Source of the DNA: Aquilonibacter sp963820185
GTDB taxonomy: Bacteria > Vulcanimicrobiota > Vulcanimicrobiia > Vulcanimicrobiales > Vulcanimicrobiaceae
Assembly: GCA_963820185.1 (NCBI GenBank)
Contig: CAWFYV010000003.1
Location: 62,001 to 126,000, forward strand
DNA length: 64,000 nt
Direction: 5' to 3'
Shown: positions 15,991-24,742 of the stretch, one piece after another
How positions within the stretch are numbered: position 1 is the stretch's first letter
Layout: each line of letters opens with the position of its first letter
Made by a program: the position numbers and the translations under genes
Notes under the pieces: model-generated
What the model was told of the DNA's origin: nothing
The model's database searches: none
Seen by the model: only the letters and a program-made list of their open reading frames with translations

Positions 15991-17020
15991 AGCGCGAGGG
16001 CGAGAACGTCTCGGCGTGCGCGCGCAAACGTCGCGCGTCATAGCATCGCGGATCGAAGTTCCGTAGGACCGCGGCGAGCGACTCCGCTGTTGGATCGTCG
16101 AAAAAGGCACCGGTCTCACCTTCAAGCACGGTTTCGCGCGCGCCGCCGCCTCGATAGGCAATCGTCGGCCTCCCGGCCGCCGCCGCCTCGATCGGCACGA
16201 GCCCGAGATCTTCCTCGCCGGGCACGATCGCGGCAATCGCGTTCCCCATGAGCGCATTGATAGCGGCGTCGTCGACGAACCCGAGCAGCGTGGTCGTGCT
16301 TGCACGTGCACGCTCGCGCAATTGTGGCATCGCCGGACCGTCGCCGGCAACGAGCAACTTTACCTGCGCGCGCTCGGCCGCCTCGATGGCGAGATCGATC
16401 CGCTTGTACGGTAAGAGGCGCGATGCGATAAAGAAGTAATCACCGCTTCCGCTGCCGATCGTGAAGCGATCGATGTCTGCCGGCGAGTGCAATACGTCGG
16501 CGTCGCGCTGATAGTATTCCCGTACACGCGCTTGCACCGTTGCGCTGTTCGCCACGAACCGTGTCGGGCGCTTCGCCGCTGCGAGATCCCAGCGCACGAG
16601 TGCATTCACCATCGGCCGCGCGAGCGTGGCAAAACCGAAGCCACCCAGATATCGTTTGTAGTCGAAGAGAAACCGGCTGACCGTGTGGATGAAACAGACG
16701 TGGACTGCGTCCTCGCGGATTCGCACGCCCTTGGCCCAGGCACTCGTCGAACTGACGATCAGATCGTATTCGCGCAAATCAAATGCCTCGAACGCGCGTG
16801 GATACAGCGGCGCGAGATAGCGAAAATTGCGATTCGCTCCCGGGATGCGCGCCAAGAACGACGCGCGCACGCGCCGCCGCGGAATGAGATCGCCAACAGC
16901 CTGTTCGTCGTAGAGCGCGGTGTAGATCGGCGCTTCCGGCCACGCACGCGCTATGTGCGCAAAGACGCGCTCGGCGCCCCCGCGTTGGTTTAAGTAATCG
17001 TGGACTAACGCGACTCGAAT
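15947..17020 (-). CDS. GT4 family glycosyltransferase
   Basis: The product (about 357 residues) begins IRVALVHDYLNQRGGAERVF, the typical opening of WcaI/WbaZ-like GT4 transferases. It also has FVANSATVQARVREYY, FFIASRLLPYKRIDLAIEAAER and the donor-binding GEEDLGLVPIEAAAAGRPTIAY. No ATG, GTG or TTG is placed near this conserved beginning. The first in-frame codon that could start there is ATT at 17020-17018, two bases past the preceding stop. The frame is open to 17185 across the M16 gene, so a long overlapping start is the alternative. It is the last gene of the hisC-ftsH run. Confidence 0.83.
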   Translation of the reverse strand: MRVALVHDYLNQRGGAERVFAHIARAWPEAPIYTALYDEQAVGDLIPRRRVRASFLARIPGANRNFRYLAPLYPRAFEAFDLREYDLIVSSTSAWAKGVRIREDAVHVCFIHTVSRFLFDYKRYLGGFGFATLARPMVNALVRWDLAAAKRPTRFVANSATVQARVREYYQRDADVLHSPADIDRFTIGSGSGDYFFIASRLLPYKRIDLAIEAAERAQVKLLVAGDGPAMPQLRERARASTTTLLGFVDDAAINALMGNAIAAIVPGEEDLGLVPIEAAAAGRPTIAYRGGGARETVLEGETGAFFDDPTAESLAAVLRNFDPRCYDARRLRAHAETFSPSRFIDRFRAIVEATQV

Positions 17021-17022
17021 GG

Positions 17023-18324
17023 CTACGAGTCTTGGCGCGGCAGCACGAGCGCGATCGTCGGATTGCTCAGATACGAGCGCGCAACGCGCTGCAGATCGGC
17101 CGAAGTCGTTTGCGAGATCGCATCGAGCGTGCGCGAGAGGTAGTCGGGCTGTGCGCCGTTCTCGTCGTAGACCACGGCAAGCCAAGCGCGGGCCTCTAAC
17201 GTATTCGTACTGCTGATAAAGTCGCCCGAAGCCATCGTTTTGAATTCTTCGATCGAGCCCTCGAGCTTGCTCGTGGCAAGTATGCTCGCGATCGAGAGCG
17301 CGGTCGAGAACGAGCGGTTGGGATTGCCGATGCCGCCGTTGACGTAGAGCACGAGATCGGGCTGCGGATTCTCATATTGATAGACCGCACCAACCGCGCG
17401 CGATGCGTACGTCTCCGAAACGACGCCCGGCACATCGGCCATGTCGGCCAGCGTGCGCTGCATGAACGCCGCGAGCACGAGCATCGGCCCAAAATCTTTG
17501 CTCGCGACATTTGGCGCACCGTATTGGGCGATAAGCCAGGGTGCCGAGATGTCGCGCTGCGCTACGAGTTGCCGCGATGCGCCCTCGAGCTTCGGCAGCT
17601 TCACGCTGAGCGCATTCGTGCTGCCATCGGGGAGCGTCACGCCGAGTTGGTCGAGCGCACCAGCCGAGAGCGCATCGATACGTCCAGCCGCGCTGACATA
17701 CGATCCGCCGCGCTTGTAGTAGGCCGTGTAGAACGAACGCACGTCGTCGGGTCCAAGTTGCGCCAGCGACGCCGGCAATCCGAATTGCGGCAGCCCCGCA
17801 TTGGCGGTGGGCGCGAGCGTCGAGTTGAGCATGTCCAAGCCGACTTGCAGAGCAATCTGCTGATTTTCGGCGATTCGCGTGATCAGCCGATCGCGCGCGC
17901 CGCGCACCGTCGTGGGATCGAAGGCGGGCTTCGCAAGCGCAGCCTGCGCAAGCTTCAGCACCTTGTCGGCATCCTGCGGCAATGCCTCGATCTCGAAACG
18001 TACGTCGCCCGGATCGACGGTGAATGAAATCGAACCGCCGGCGGCGGCTACGGCATCGCGCAGTGCAAGACCATTCTCCGGCGTGTTGAGGATCGTTTGC
18101 GCGGTGAGTGCGGCAAGGCCATTCTGCGAAAGCGCTTGGCGGTCGAGGCCGGCGCGTACCACATAGACGACGTGGAGTAGCGGGGCGCTTGCGTCGAGCT
18201 GCGTGATCGTGGTGACGCCGCCGCTGCGCGTCACAACTGGGACAGCTCCGGCAGCCGCGTGCGAGACCGTGGGCAGCGCAACCAGCAACAAGAACGCGGC
18301 AGCCGCCGCGAGGCGCAATTTCAC
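17023..18324 (-). CDS. M16 peptidase-like protein lacking the zinc motif
   Basis: The GTG at 18324 overlaps the upstream M16 stop (GTGA). The 433-residue product has a signal peptide (to about residue 23, TVSHA). The M16 fold is recognisable from LPQDADKVLKLAQAALAKPAFDPTTVRGARDRLI and later VSAAGRIDA and the C-terminal YLSNPTIALVLPR. At the place of the HxxEH zinc site the protein has QNGLAALTAQTIL, without histidines or the glutamate. It is probably a non-catalytic periplasmic partner. In known M16B systems one subunit is active and the other is not; here the neighbour also lacks the motif. Confidence 0.82.
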   Translation of the reverse strand: MKLRLAAAAAFLLLVALPTVSHAAAGAVPVVTRSGGVTTITQLDASAPLLHVVYVVRAGLDRQALSQNGLAALTAQTILNTPENGLALRDAVAAAGGSISFTVDPGDVRFEIEALPQDADKVLKLAQAALAKPAFDPTTVRGARDRLITRIAENQQIALQVGLDMLNSTLAPTANAGLPQFGLPASLAQLGPDDVRSFYTAYYKRGGSYVSAAGRIDALSAGALDQLGVTLPDGSTNALSVKLPKLEGASRQLVAQRDISAPWLIAQYGAPNVASKDFGPMLVLAAFMQRTLADMADVPGVVSETYASRAVGAVYQYENPQPDLVLYVNGGIGNPNRSFSTALSIASILATSKLEGSIEEFKTMASGDFISSTNTLEARAWLAVVYDENGAQPDYLSRTLDAISQTTSADLQRVARSYLSNPTIALVLPRQDS

Positions 18325-19610
18325 GAGGTTGAGTCCTTTGAGGTCGTCGTGATCAGGTGCACGACGATGGGATGAGCGAGATACTTCTTGACGACCGATG
18401 CGACATAGTCCGGATCCAGCGACCGCGCCACTTTCCAATACGTACTCGTACCGTCGCTCGGCGCATAGGCACCGTTGCCTTCGGCCGCGTACCAGCCAAG
18501 ATTGTCGGCCTGTTCCGTCGGCGCTTGCGAATCGGCGGCCAGATGGAAGATGAAGGCTTCACGCGCCGCGGAAAACGATGCGGCGTCGAGCGGGGTTTGC
18601 AGCGCAGCGATCGCCGCAAGTACCTTGGTTTCAACCCCCGCAGGTTTGCTGCCGCCGATCGTCACCAGCATCACACCGGGATCGTGCAACGTGATGAACT
18701 GTCCGTTCACGTAGGCGTCACCGGTCGGATCGAGCGCTTTGGTCACGACACCGGTCTGGTCGCGGAAGAGATAGTCGGCGACGAAGTCGAGTGCGGTCGC
18801 CGCACGCTCGTCGGCGATCGGTGGCCCCGTCCACGCAAGGCCTTCGCCGGTAACCGCAGCATTGATCGTCTTATCCGCCGGCGCCGCCGCAATCGAGGAC
18901 GGGATCGGCGCGTCGGCGCTTCCCGTCGTTCCGGCCGTCACCGCATCCATCAACGACGCATCGACGTTTCCGGCGAGCGCGAACGTCGCGTTCGCCGAAC
19001 GAAACGCGCGCTTCGCAAATGTCCGTACTTGATCGAGCGTGATGCTTTTGAAGGCGCTCAAGTCGGCCGGAATCGGCGCGTAGTGCGCCGGCCCGGACAC
19101 AAAGATTTGCGCAAAGAGCGCATCGTGCAAGAGATCGTCGGGCGAAAAGTGCTCCTGTGCCGAGAGCACGGCAACGTCGGTGCGCGCGACCTTCAACGCA
19201 TCGTCGTCAATCGCGGGCGAGAAATAAGCCGCGCTCATCGCCGCGACGACCCGGCGCGCTGCACTCGCCGGCACGCTTGCAGTAATGTCCACGATGTCGG
19301 GATAGACGTTGATGGCGAGACGACCGCCGACGCTGCGCACCAGACCCACCAGCGACTTCCCACTTTCAAGGGTTGCTGCCGCAGCGGCGGTCGCTGCGAC
19401 GCGCGAAATGCCCGGCGCGTCATTATCGTAGCCGGCGCCGGGCGCACGGAACCACAGATCGATTGCCGCCGACGCGAGCGTTGTGTCGCGCGTGATCGTG
19501 TACGATCCGCCATGCGGCAGACTGCCCGACGAGGGCTCGTCTGCCGCCAGCACTGACAGCGGCGTTAGCATGACTGCCAGCGCCGCTGCAAGGATCGCCA
19601 CCGGACGCAT
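18321..19610 (-). CDS. M16 peptidase-like protein lacking the zinc motif
   Basis: This 429-residue secreted protein has a signal peptide ending SVLAAD. Its M16 features include the paired domains, FAKRAFRSANATFALAGNVDASLM and the C-terminal KYLAHPIVVHLITT. In the position of HxxEH the sequence reads DAPGISRVAATAAAAAT, so the zinc ligands are absent. Its ATG overlaps the ftsH stop by one base and its stop overlaps the next M16 gene by four. The pair is therefore under the same control as ftsH. It may bind peptides or chaperone envelope proteins rather than cut them. Confidence 0.8.
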   Translation of the reverse strand: MRPVAILAAALAVMLTPLSVLAADEPSSGSLPHGGSYTITRDTTLASAAIDLWFRAPGAGYDNDAPGISRVAATAAAAATLESGKSLVGLVRSVGGRLAINVYPDIVDITASVPASAARRVVAAMSAAYFSPAIDDDALKVARTDVAVLSAQEHFSPDDLLHDALFAQIFVSGPAHYAPIPADLSAFKSITLDQVRTFAKRAFRSANATFALAGNVDASLMDAVTAGTTGSADAPIPSSIAAAPADKTINAAVTGEGLAWTGPPIADERAATALDFVADYLFRDQTGVVTKALDPTGDAYVNGQFITLHDPGVMLVTIGGSKPAGVETKVLAAIAALQTPLDAASFSAAREAFIFHLAADSQAPTEQADNLGWYAAEGNGAYAPSDGTSTYWKVARSLDPDYVASVVKKYLAHPIVVHLITTTSKDSTS

Positions 19611-21529
19611 CAGGCAGGCTCCGGTCGAATCGTTGGCGGAATCCGGGTGGGTTTCTCGCGCTGCGGCTCTTCAGCCGGCGCGAGTTCGGGCTGCGGATCG
19701 GCAGCGACCGCACTCCCGCCCGATTTGTTCTTATCGTAGGGTTTGCCGGTGAGGATCGCGCGAACTTCCTCGGCGTCGACGGTTTCGTATTCGAGCAGCG
19801 ACTTGACCATACGCTCGACCTTATCCCAGTTTTCTGTGAGCAGGGTCCGACCGCGCTCATAGCACGACTCAATGATGCGCCGCACCTCGCCGTCGATCTT
19901 GCTGGCAACTTCCTCAGAGTAGTTGCGCTCCTCGCCGAAGTCGCGTCCCAGGAACACCTGATGGTTCCCGCGCCCGAATTGAATTGGCCCGAGTTCGCTC
20001 ATGCCGTACTGCGTCACCATGCGGCGCGCCAGTTCGGTGGCTTTTTGGAAGTCGTTGCTCGCGCCAGTCGTGACGTCGCCGAATTGGATCTCCTCGGCGA
20101 GGCGTCCACCGAGCGCCATCGTGATTTGCGCAAGAATCTCTTCGCGCGTCATTTGATGACGGTCGTCTTCGGGCAAGGACCACGTGATGCCCAGCGCCAT
20201 ACCGCGCGGGATGATCGTCACCTTGTGCACGGGGTCGGCCTTGTCGAGCATGCCGCCGAGAATCGCGTGGCCCGACTCGTGATACGCGGTGTTTTCTTTC
20301 TCTTTTGCGCTCATCACCGTCGACTTGCGCTCAGGTCCCACCATCACGCGATCGATTGCCTCATCGCAGTCGTTCATCTCGATGATGTTCTTGTTCTTGC
20401 GTGCCGCAAGCAGCGCCGCCTCGTTGAGCAAGTTCTCGAGATCCGCTCCGGAGAAGCCGGGCGTGCGCTTTGCCAATACCTCGAGCGAGACTTCTTTTGA
20501 GAGCGGCTTGTTGCGCGCGTGCACTTCGAGGATCTTCTCGCGTCCGCGGAAATCCGCGCGATCGACGACGATCTGCCGGTCGAAGCGGCCCGGACGCAGC
20601 AGCGCCGGATCGAGTACGTCGGGACGGTTGGTCGCAGCGATCAAGATCACACCGGTGTTCTGATCGAAACCATCCATCTCGACGAGCAATTGGTTGAGGG
20701 TCTGTTCGCGCTCGTCGTGGCCGCCGCCGAGGCCCGCGCCACGCTGGCGTCCGACCGCGTCGATCTCATCGATAAAGACGATACACGGCGCCGACTTCTT
20801 GGCTTGATCGAAGAGGTCGCGCACGCGCGAGGCACCGACACCGACGAACATTTCGACAAAGTCGGAACCGGAGATCGAGAAGAACGGAACGCCGGCTTCA
20901 CCGGCGATCGCGCGCGCCAGCAGCGTCTTACCGGATCCCGGCGGCCCGAGCAGCAGCACACCCTTGGGGATGCGCGCGCCCAGCGCCTGATATTTCTTGG
21001 GATATTTCAGGAAGTCGACGATCTCGCCCAGCTCTTCCTTGGCCTCGTCGACACCGGCGACGTCCGCGAAGGTTACCTTCGGGCGATTCTCGCTCTGCAT
21101 CTTGGCGCGCGAGCGGCCGAACGAAAGCGCCTGGCTCCCTCCGCTCTGCGCCTGCCGCAATATAAAGAAGAACAACACCGCGATCAGCAGCAGCGGCGCA
21201 ATGCTCACCAGACTCGAGACAAGCCCGCTATTGGTGGGTTGCTCGAAGCCGTACTCGCCATTCTTGATGTGCTTGGAGAGTTCACGCGAGAACGAGCTGT
21301 CGGTGTTCGGTAACGTGACGGTATATTTCGTACCGTCAGCGAGGTCGCCCGACGCTTCGAGCCCGACCGCATGGAACGAGCGAATGTCGTTGGCCTCGAG
21401 CTTTTGATAAAAGACGCCGTAGTCGAGATGCGATATGCCCTCGCTCGGCTGCATTAGCTTCTCCACAACGAAGAAGACCAGCACGACGGCGCCGACGATG
21501 AGGAGGATTGAACGAAGGTGTTTGCTCAC
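19610..21529 (-). CDS. ftsH: ATP-dependent zinc metalloprotease FtsH
   Basis: FtsH is the membrane-bound AAA+ protease that degrades misassembled membrane proteins and short-lived regulators. The 639-residue product has transmembrane helices at about 6-22 and 106-124 flanking a periplasmic domain. Walker A is GPPGSGKT (195-202), Walker B is VFIDEID (251-257), and an SRH with ATNRPDVLDPALLRPGRFDR follows. The protease zinc site is HESGH (417-421). The acidic/proline-rich tail (EPAEEPQREKP-like) is variable. GTG start. The order tilS-hpt-ftsH is conserved in many bacteria. Confidence 0.97.
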   Translation of the reverse strand: MSKHLRSILLIVGAVVLVFFVVEKLMQPSEGISHLDYGVFYQKLEANDIRSFHAVGLEASGDLADGTKYTVTLPNTDSSFSRELSKHIKNGEYGFEQPTNSGLVSSLVSIAPLLLIAVLFFFILRQAQSGGSQALSFGRSRAKMQSENRPKVTFADVAGVDEAKEELGEIVDFLKYPKKYQALGARIPKGVLLLGPPGSGKTLLARAIAGEAGVPFFSISGSDFVEMFVGVGASRVRDLFDQAKKSAPCIVFIDEIDAVGRQRGAGLGGGHDEREQTLNQLLVEMDGFDQNTGVILIAATNRPDVLDPALLRPGRFDRQIVVDRADFRGREKILEVHARNKPLSKEVSLEVLAKRTPGFSGADLENLLNEAALLAARKNKNIIEMNDCDEAIDRVMVGPERKSTVMSAKEKENTAYHESGHAILGGMLDKADPVHKVTIIPRGMALGITWSLPEDDRHQMTREEILAQITMALGGRLAEEIQFGDVTTGASNDFQKATELARRMVTQYGMSELGPIQFGRGNHQVFLGRDFGEERNYSEEVASKIDGEVRRIIESCYERGRTLLTENWDKVERMVKSLLEYETVDAEEVRAILTGKPYDKNKSGGSAVAADPQPELAPAEEPQREKPTRIPPTIRPEPA

Positions 21530-21617
21530 TTTTTTGCTTTCGGGGCCCGGGGTATCCCTTGCTTAAACCACACTACCCGGGCCATCGTTTCTTTCGTCGG
21601 CCGCCCGCTACCGACTT

Positions 21618-22199
21618 TTAACCGTCGGTAAAGACCTCGGGTCGAAGCCGAGCCAAGTACGGCAGGTTCCGGAACAGTTCCTGGTAATCGAGGCCGTAAC
21701 CTACGACAAATGCGTCAGGCACCCGCAGGCCCACGTACTCGACCGGCACCTCAACCGTGCGGTGATAGGGCTTGTCGAAAAGCACGCAGGCGCGCAGGCT
21801 TGCCGGGTTGCGCTCTCCCAGTAACGCGCGGAGATACTGCAACGTGAGCCCGTTGTCGATGATGTCCTCAACCAGGACGATGTTATTGCCCGCAACGGGT
21901 TCAACGATATCTTTGAGCAGCTGTACTTCGCCTGAGGATCGCGTGGCATTGCCGTAGCTCGAGACGCACAGATAATCGATCGCGATCTCGCTCGGCCCGT
22001 CCGGGAGCGCTGAGATCGCGCGCGCAAGATCGGTCGTCACGTAGAGCGCGCCCTTGAGCACGCCCACCAGCGTCAACGGTTTACGCCGATAGTCGCGCAC
22101 GATCTCGGCCGCCAACCGCTCGATTGTGCGGGCGATCTCCTGCGCTCCGAAGAGCTCGCTTAAAATGCTTCCCTCGTAGCTCTCCGCGATCTTCATCAT
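21618..22199 (-). CDS. hpt: Hypoxanthine phosphoribosyltransferase
   Basis: Hpt salvages hypoxanthine (and often guanine) to IMP/GMP using PRPP. The 193-residue protein has the PRPP-binding motif VLVEDIIDNGLTLQYL, the flexible-loop region YLCVSSYGNATRSSG, and the VLKGALYVTTDLAR loop. The C-terminal YVGLRVPDAFVVGYGLDYQELFRNLPYL binds the purine. The ATG overlaps the tilS stop by four bases; a second ATG follows immediately. An 88-base gap separates it from ftsH. Confidence 0.94.
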   Translation of the reverse strand: MMKIAESYEGSILSELFGAQEIARTIERLAAEIVRDYRRKPLTLVGVLKGALYVTTDLARAISALPDGPSEIAIDYLCVSSYGNATRSSGEVQLLKDIVEPVAGNNIVLVEDIIDNGLTLQYLRALLGERNPASLRACVLFDKPYHRTVEVPVEYVGLRVPDAFVVGYGLDYQELFRNLPYLARLRPEVFTDG

Positions 22200-23086
22200 G
22201 GAATCTCATCTCCGGCCACGATGATGCCCTGCTCGACCCGCAATTCAACGCCCTTCTTCATATGAAAACGCCCGGATCCGCCGCGCTCGATCGTGCGAAC
22301 CGCGGCTTCGACGTGCTCGAAGTCAATATCGCGCAGGCTCTCCTGTGCCGCAAGCACGGCACGAACCTCGCGGCGCAGATCGGCACGCTCGGTCCCAGAG
22401 TACTCCGCGCCCAGCAACTCAGCGGTTCGTGCGACGGCGGCGTCGAGGCCAGGAAAGAGCGGGCGTAACGAGTCGAGCGCGGCGCGCAAGGCATTGCGAC
22501 GCAGGCCACGATCGGCGTTGCTCGGATCGACCGCGTAGGGAAGTGCAAACACGTGGCAAGCGTAGCGCAATTCTTCTGCAGCGATACGCAACAGCGGCCG
22601 CGCAAGCTCGAGGCGCTCCGCGAGCGGACGGCGCGCCGGCATACCGCGCAGCCCTTCCGGCCCGGCACCGCGCAAGAGCGCAAGCAGTACCGTCTCACTT
22701 TGGTCCTCACGATGGTGCGCGGTTGCGACGACGTTCGCGCCTTCGGTGCGCGCGATCGTAACAAGCGCGTCGTAACGCGCATCGCGCAATGCCGCTTCAT
22801 CGCGATCGCGGCCTTCGAGCGCGGCTACGCGTACCGGCAAGCCAAACGTCGCACCGATCCGTAGCACCACGCATTCATCCTGCCACGCCGATGCACGCGT
22901 GCCGTGATTGACGTGCGCCAAGGTAAGCGTGAGATCCATCGGCTTGCGTACGGTCGCAAGCGCGTGCACAAGGGCAACCGAATCGGCGCCGCCGCTGCAC
23001 GCAACGAGCACGTGCTCGCCGCGGCGGACCACGCCATCGCGTTCGATCGCCTGCTCGATCGATGCCTCGGGCTTAGCGCCGCGCAT
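22196..23086 (-). CDS. tilS: tRNA(Ile)-lysidine synthase
   Basis: TilS attaches lysine to C34 of the CAU-anticodon tRNA-Ile, turning it into an AUA reader. The 296-residue protein shows the PP-loop SGGADSVALVHAL near residue 31, then LAHVNHGTR, ATAHHREDQSETVLLALLRGAG and RPLLRIAAEELR. It lacks the long C-terminal tRNA-binding extension of E. coli TilS and resembles the shorter forms. It starts two bases after the smpB stop and overlaps hpt by four. Confidence 0.93.
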   Translation of the reverse strand: MRGAKPEASIEQAIERDGVVRRGEHVLVACSGGADSVALVHALATVRKPMDLTLTLAHVNHGTRASAWQDECVVLRIGATFGLPVRVAALEGRDRDEAALRDARYDALVTIARTEGANVVATAHHREDQSETVLLALLRGAGPEGLRGMPARRPLAERLELARPLLRIAAEELRYACHVFALPYAVDPSNADRGLRRNALRAALDSLRPLFPGLDAAVARTAELLGAEYSGTERADLRREVRAVLAAQESLRDIDFEHVEAAVRTIERGGSGRFHMKKGVELRVEQGIIVAGDEIP

Positions 23087-23088
23087 GT

Positions 23089-23577
23089 TTAGCGAACATT
23101 TCGAGCAATTTCACGTTCTACTTCACGTTTGGCAACGTCCTCGCGTTTGTCCCACAGCTTCTTGCCGCGGGCGACGCCGAGTTGCACTTTGACCTTGCCG
23201 CGCGTGAAGTACATCCGCAGCGGTACGATCGTGAGGCCCTTCTCTTTGACACGTGCTTGCAGGTCAGCAATCTGTTCCTTGTGCAACAGAAGTTTGCGCG
23301 GCCGGTTCGGGTCGACGTTCGAGAAGCTGCCGTGCTTGTACGGTGGAATGTGCATGCTCATTAGCCACGCCTCGCCGTCGCGGAATCGCGCATAAGCTTC
23401 ATTGAGACTCACGCCGCCCGCGCGAATTGCTTTCACCTCGGTGCCGGTCAGTGCAAGACCTGCCTCGAGTGAATCTAAAATGTGATACTCGTGACGCGCG
23501 CGCCGGTTGTCGATGGCGGGCTCGGTACGTGCCTTGAGTACTTCTTTGGCTTGCGTGCGCTGTTGCTTAGACTTCAC
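23089..23577 (-). CDS. smpB: SsrA-binding protein SmpB
   Basis: SmpB delivers tmRNA to stalled ribosomes for trans-translation. The 162-residue protein has NRRARHEYHILDSLEAGLALTGTEVKAIRAG, GEAWLMSMHIPPYKHGSFSN and the C-terminal basic tail GKKLWDKREDVAKRE that enters the ribosomal mRNA path. It overlaps the thioesterase gene upstream by four bases. No ssrA (tmRNA) gene was recognised in the window, although it is often near smpB. Confidence 0.96.
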   Translation of the reverse strand: MKSKQQRTQAKEVLKARTEPAIDNRRARHEYHILDSLEAGLALTGTEVKAIRAGGVSLNEAYARFRDGEAWLMSMHIPPYKHGSFSNVDPNRPRKLLLHKEQIADLQARVKEKGLTIVPLRMYFTRGKVKVQLGVARGKKLWDKREDVAKREVEREIARNVR

Positions 23578-24020
23578 GGTGTCTGATTGATTCGCCCAAC
23601 TCGATAATCATCAATCGCATCGACTGGGCCCATGGAGACGAATTTCCCTTCGCCGTCGGCAAGCAGCGTTCCGGACGCGTCGCGCACCCAGGCCTCTGTG
23701 CCGAGGACGTTGCGACGCTGCCACGCGACACGGCCGGTAACTGCAAGCGGTTCACCGATCGGCACCGGTTTACGAAAACGCACGTTGAGGCTCGCGGTGA
23801 CGCCCCGATGCCCGGCATGACCCGCCGCATGCGCCATCGCTTCATCTAACAGCGCCGTCGCGATGCCGCCGTGCGCAACCGACTTCCAGCCTTGAAACTC
23901 CGGCGCAAGCGTCAGCTGCGCACGGACGCCGTCACCATCGGCTTCGAAGTGCATGTGCAAGCCGATCGGATTCTCTGGACCGCACGCAAAGCAATTGCCG
24001 TCGTCGACCGGTATGCTCAC
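23574..24020 (-). CDS. PaaI-like hotdog-fold thioesterase
   Basis: The 148-residue protein has the hotdog motif region GWKSVAHGGIATALLDEAMAHAAG, where HGG and the following acidic helix form the acyl-CoA site in PaaI/YbgC-type thioesterases. SLNVRFRKPVPIGEPLAVTGRV follows. The N-terminal CFACGPENPIGLHMHF with two cysteines is typical of a small subgroup. It probably hydrolyses an acyl-CoA; the substrate is unknown. It overlaps both neighbours by four bases. Confidence 0.83.
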   Translation of the reverse strand: MSIPVDDGNCFACGPENPIGLHMHFEADGDGVRAQLTLAPEFQGWKSVAHGGIATALLDEAMAHAAGHAGHRGVTASLNVRFRKPVPIGEPLAVTGRVAWQRRNVLGTEAWVRDASGTLLADGEGKFVSMGPVDAIDDYRVGRINQTP

Positions 24021-24742
24021 CGTCCGGACTCCAAACGCATCGCAAGATAGTCAGGAAGATGTGCATGGTGAATCTTCTCTTGCACTTCGGAGATTGGGTA
24101 CGGGTACCGCACCCATTCGACCGTGCGCTTCTGCGGATCGTAGAAGACGAAAGAGGCCTCGGGGTTGAGGTCGCGCGGCTGCCCGATGCTGCCGACGTCG
24201 ACGATATAACGATGCCCCTCTTCGAATTTCAACTCGCCGCCATGCTGCATGTGCCGATGCCCCACGCTGCCGTTGGGTTCTTGCGCCCAATACTCGGCGA
24301 TGTGCGTGTGACCGATGAAGACCAGCGGCGCGTCGGTCAACGCGAAGGCCTTCGCCGCAGTGCGCTTATCCAAGATATATTCGAAGTAATTCACCGGTGC
24401 GCCATGGACCATGAGGAAGTCGGGATAGCGAATCTCGTATGAGAGCCCGTTGAGCCAGGCGCGGCTCTCGTCGGAGAGCACGCCTTGCGTCCAGGCGATC
24501 GCCGCGCGCGCCGCATCGTTGAAGTACTCGACGCCGAAGTTTTCGAGTGCGGCCAAGTCGTGATTCCCCAAGACGGCATGCTTGACGCGCTCGCGCAAGA
24601 GCGCGATGCATTCGTTTGGATTCGGCCCGTACCCGACGATATCGCCTAGACACAACACTTCATCGTCGGGCTGTACGAGCGAGAGGGCGCGCTCGAGCGA
24701 TTCCACGTTGCCGTGAATATCGGAGATGATCGCGTATCTCAT
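24017..24742 (-). CDS. Calcineurin-like metallophosphoesterase (YfcE/MJ0936 type)
   Basis: The 241-residue enzyme from ATG 24742 has all metal-binding blocks: ISDIHGN, GDIVGYGPNP, GNHD, VHGAP and GHTH. A second half carries IVDVGSIGQPRDLNPEASFVFYD. This subgroup (the GDIVGYGPNPNEC signature) includes phosphodiesterases of unknown cellular substrate. The start overlaps the hisC stop as ATGA. Confidence 0.9.
   Translation of the reverse strand: MRYAIISDIHGNVESLERALSLVQPDDEVLCLGDIVGYGPNPNECIALLRERVKHAVLGNHDLAALENFGVEYFNDAARAAIAWTQGVLSDESRAWLNGLSYEIRYPDFLMVHGAPVNYFEYILDKRTAAKAFALTDAPLVFIGHTHIAEYWAQEPNGSVGHRHMQHGGELKFEEGHRYIVDVGSIGQPRDLNPEASFVFYDPQKRTVEWVRYPYPISEVQEKIHHAHLPDYLAMRLESGR

Noticed and set aside
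18357..19556. Open frame of 399 codons on the plus strand opposite the M16-like gene
   Set aside because: Antisense artefact with Arg-rich composition and no signal or domain.
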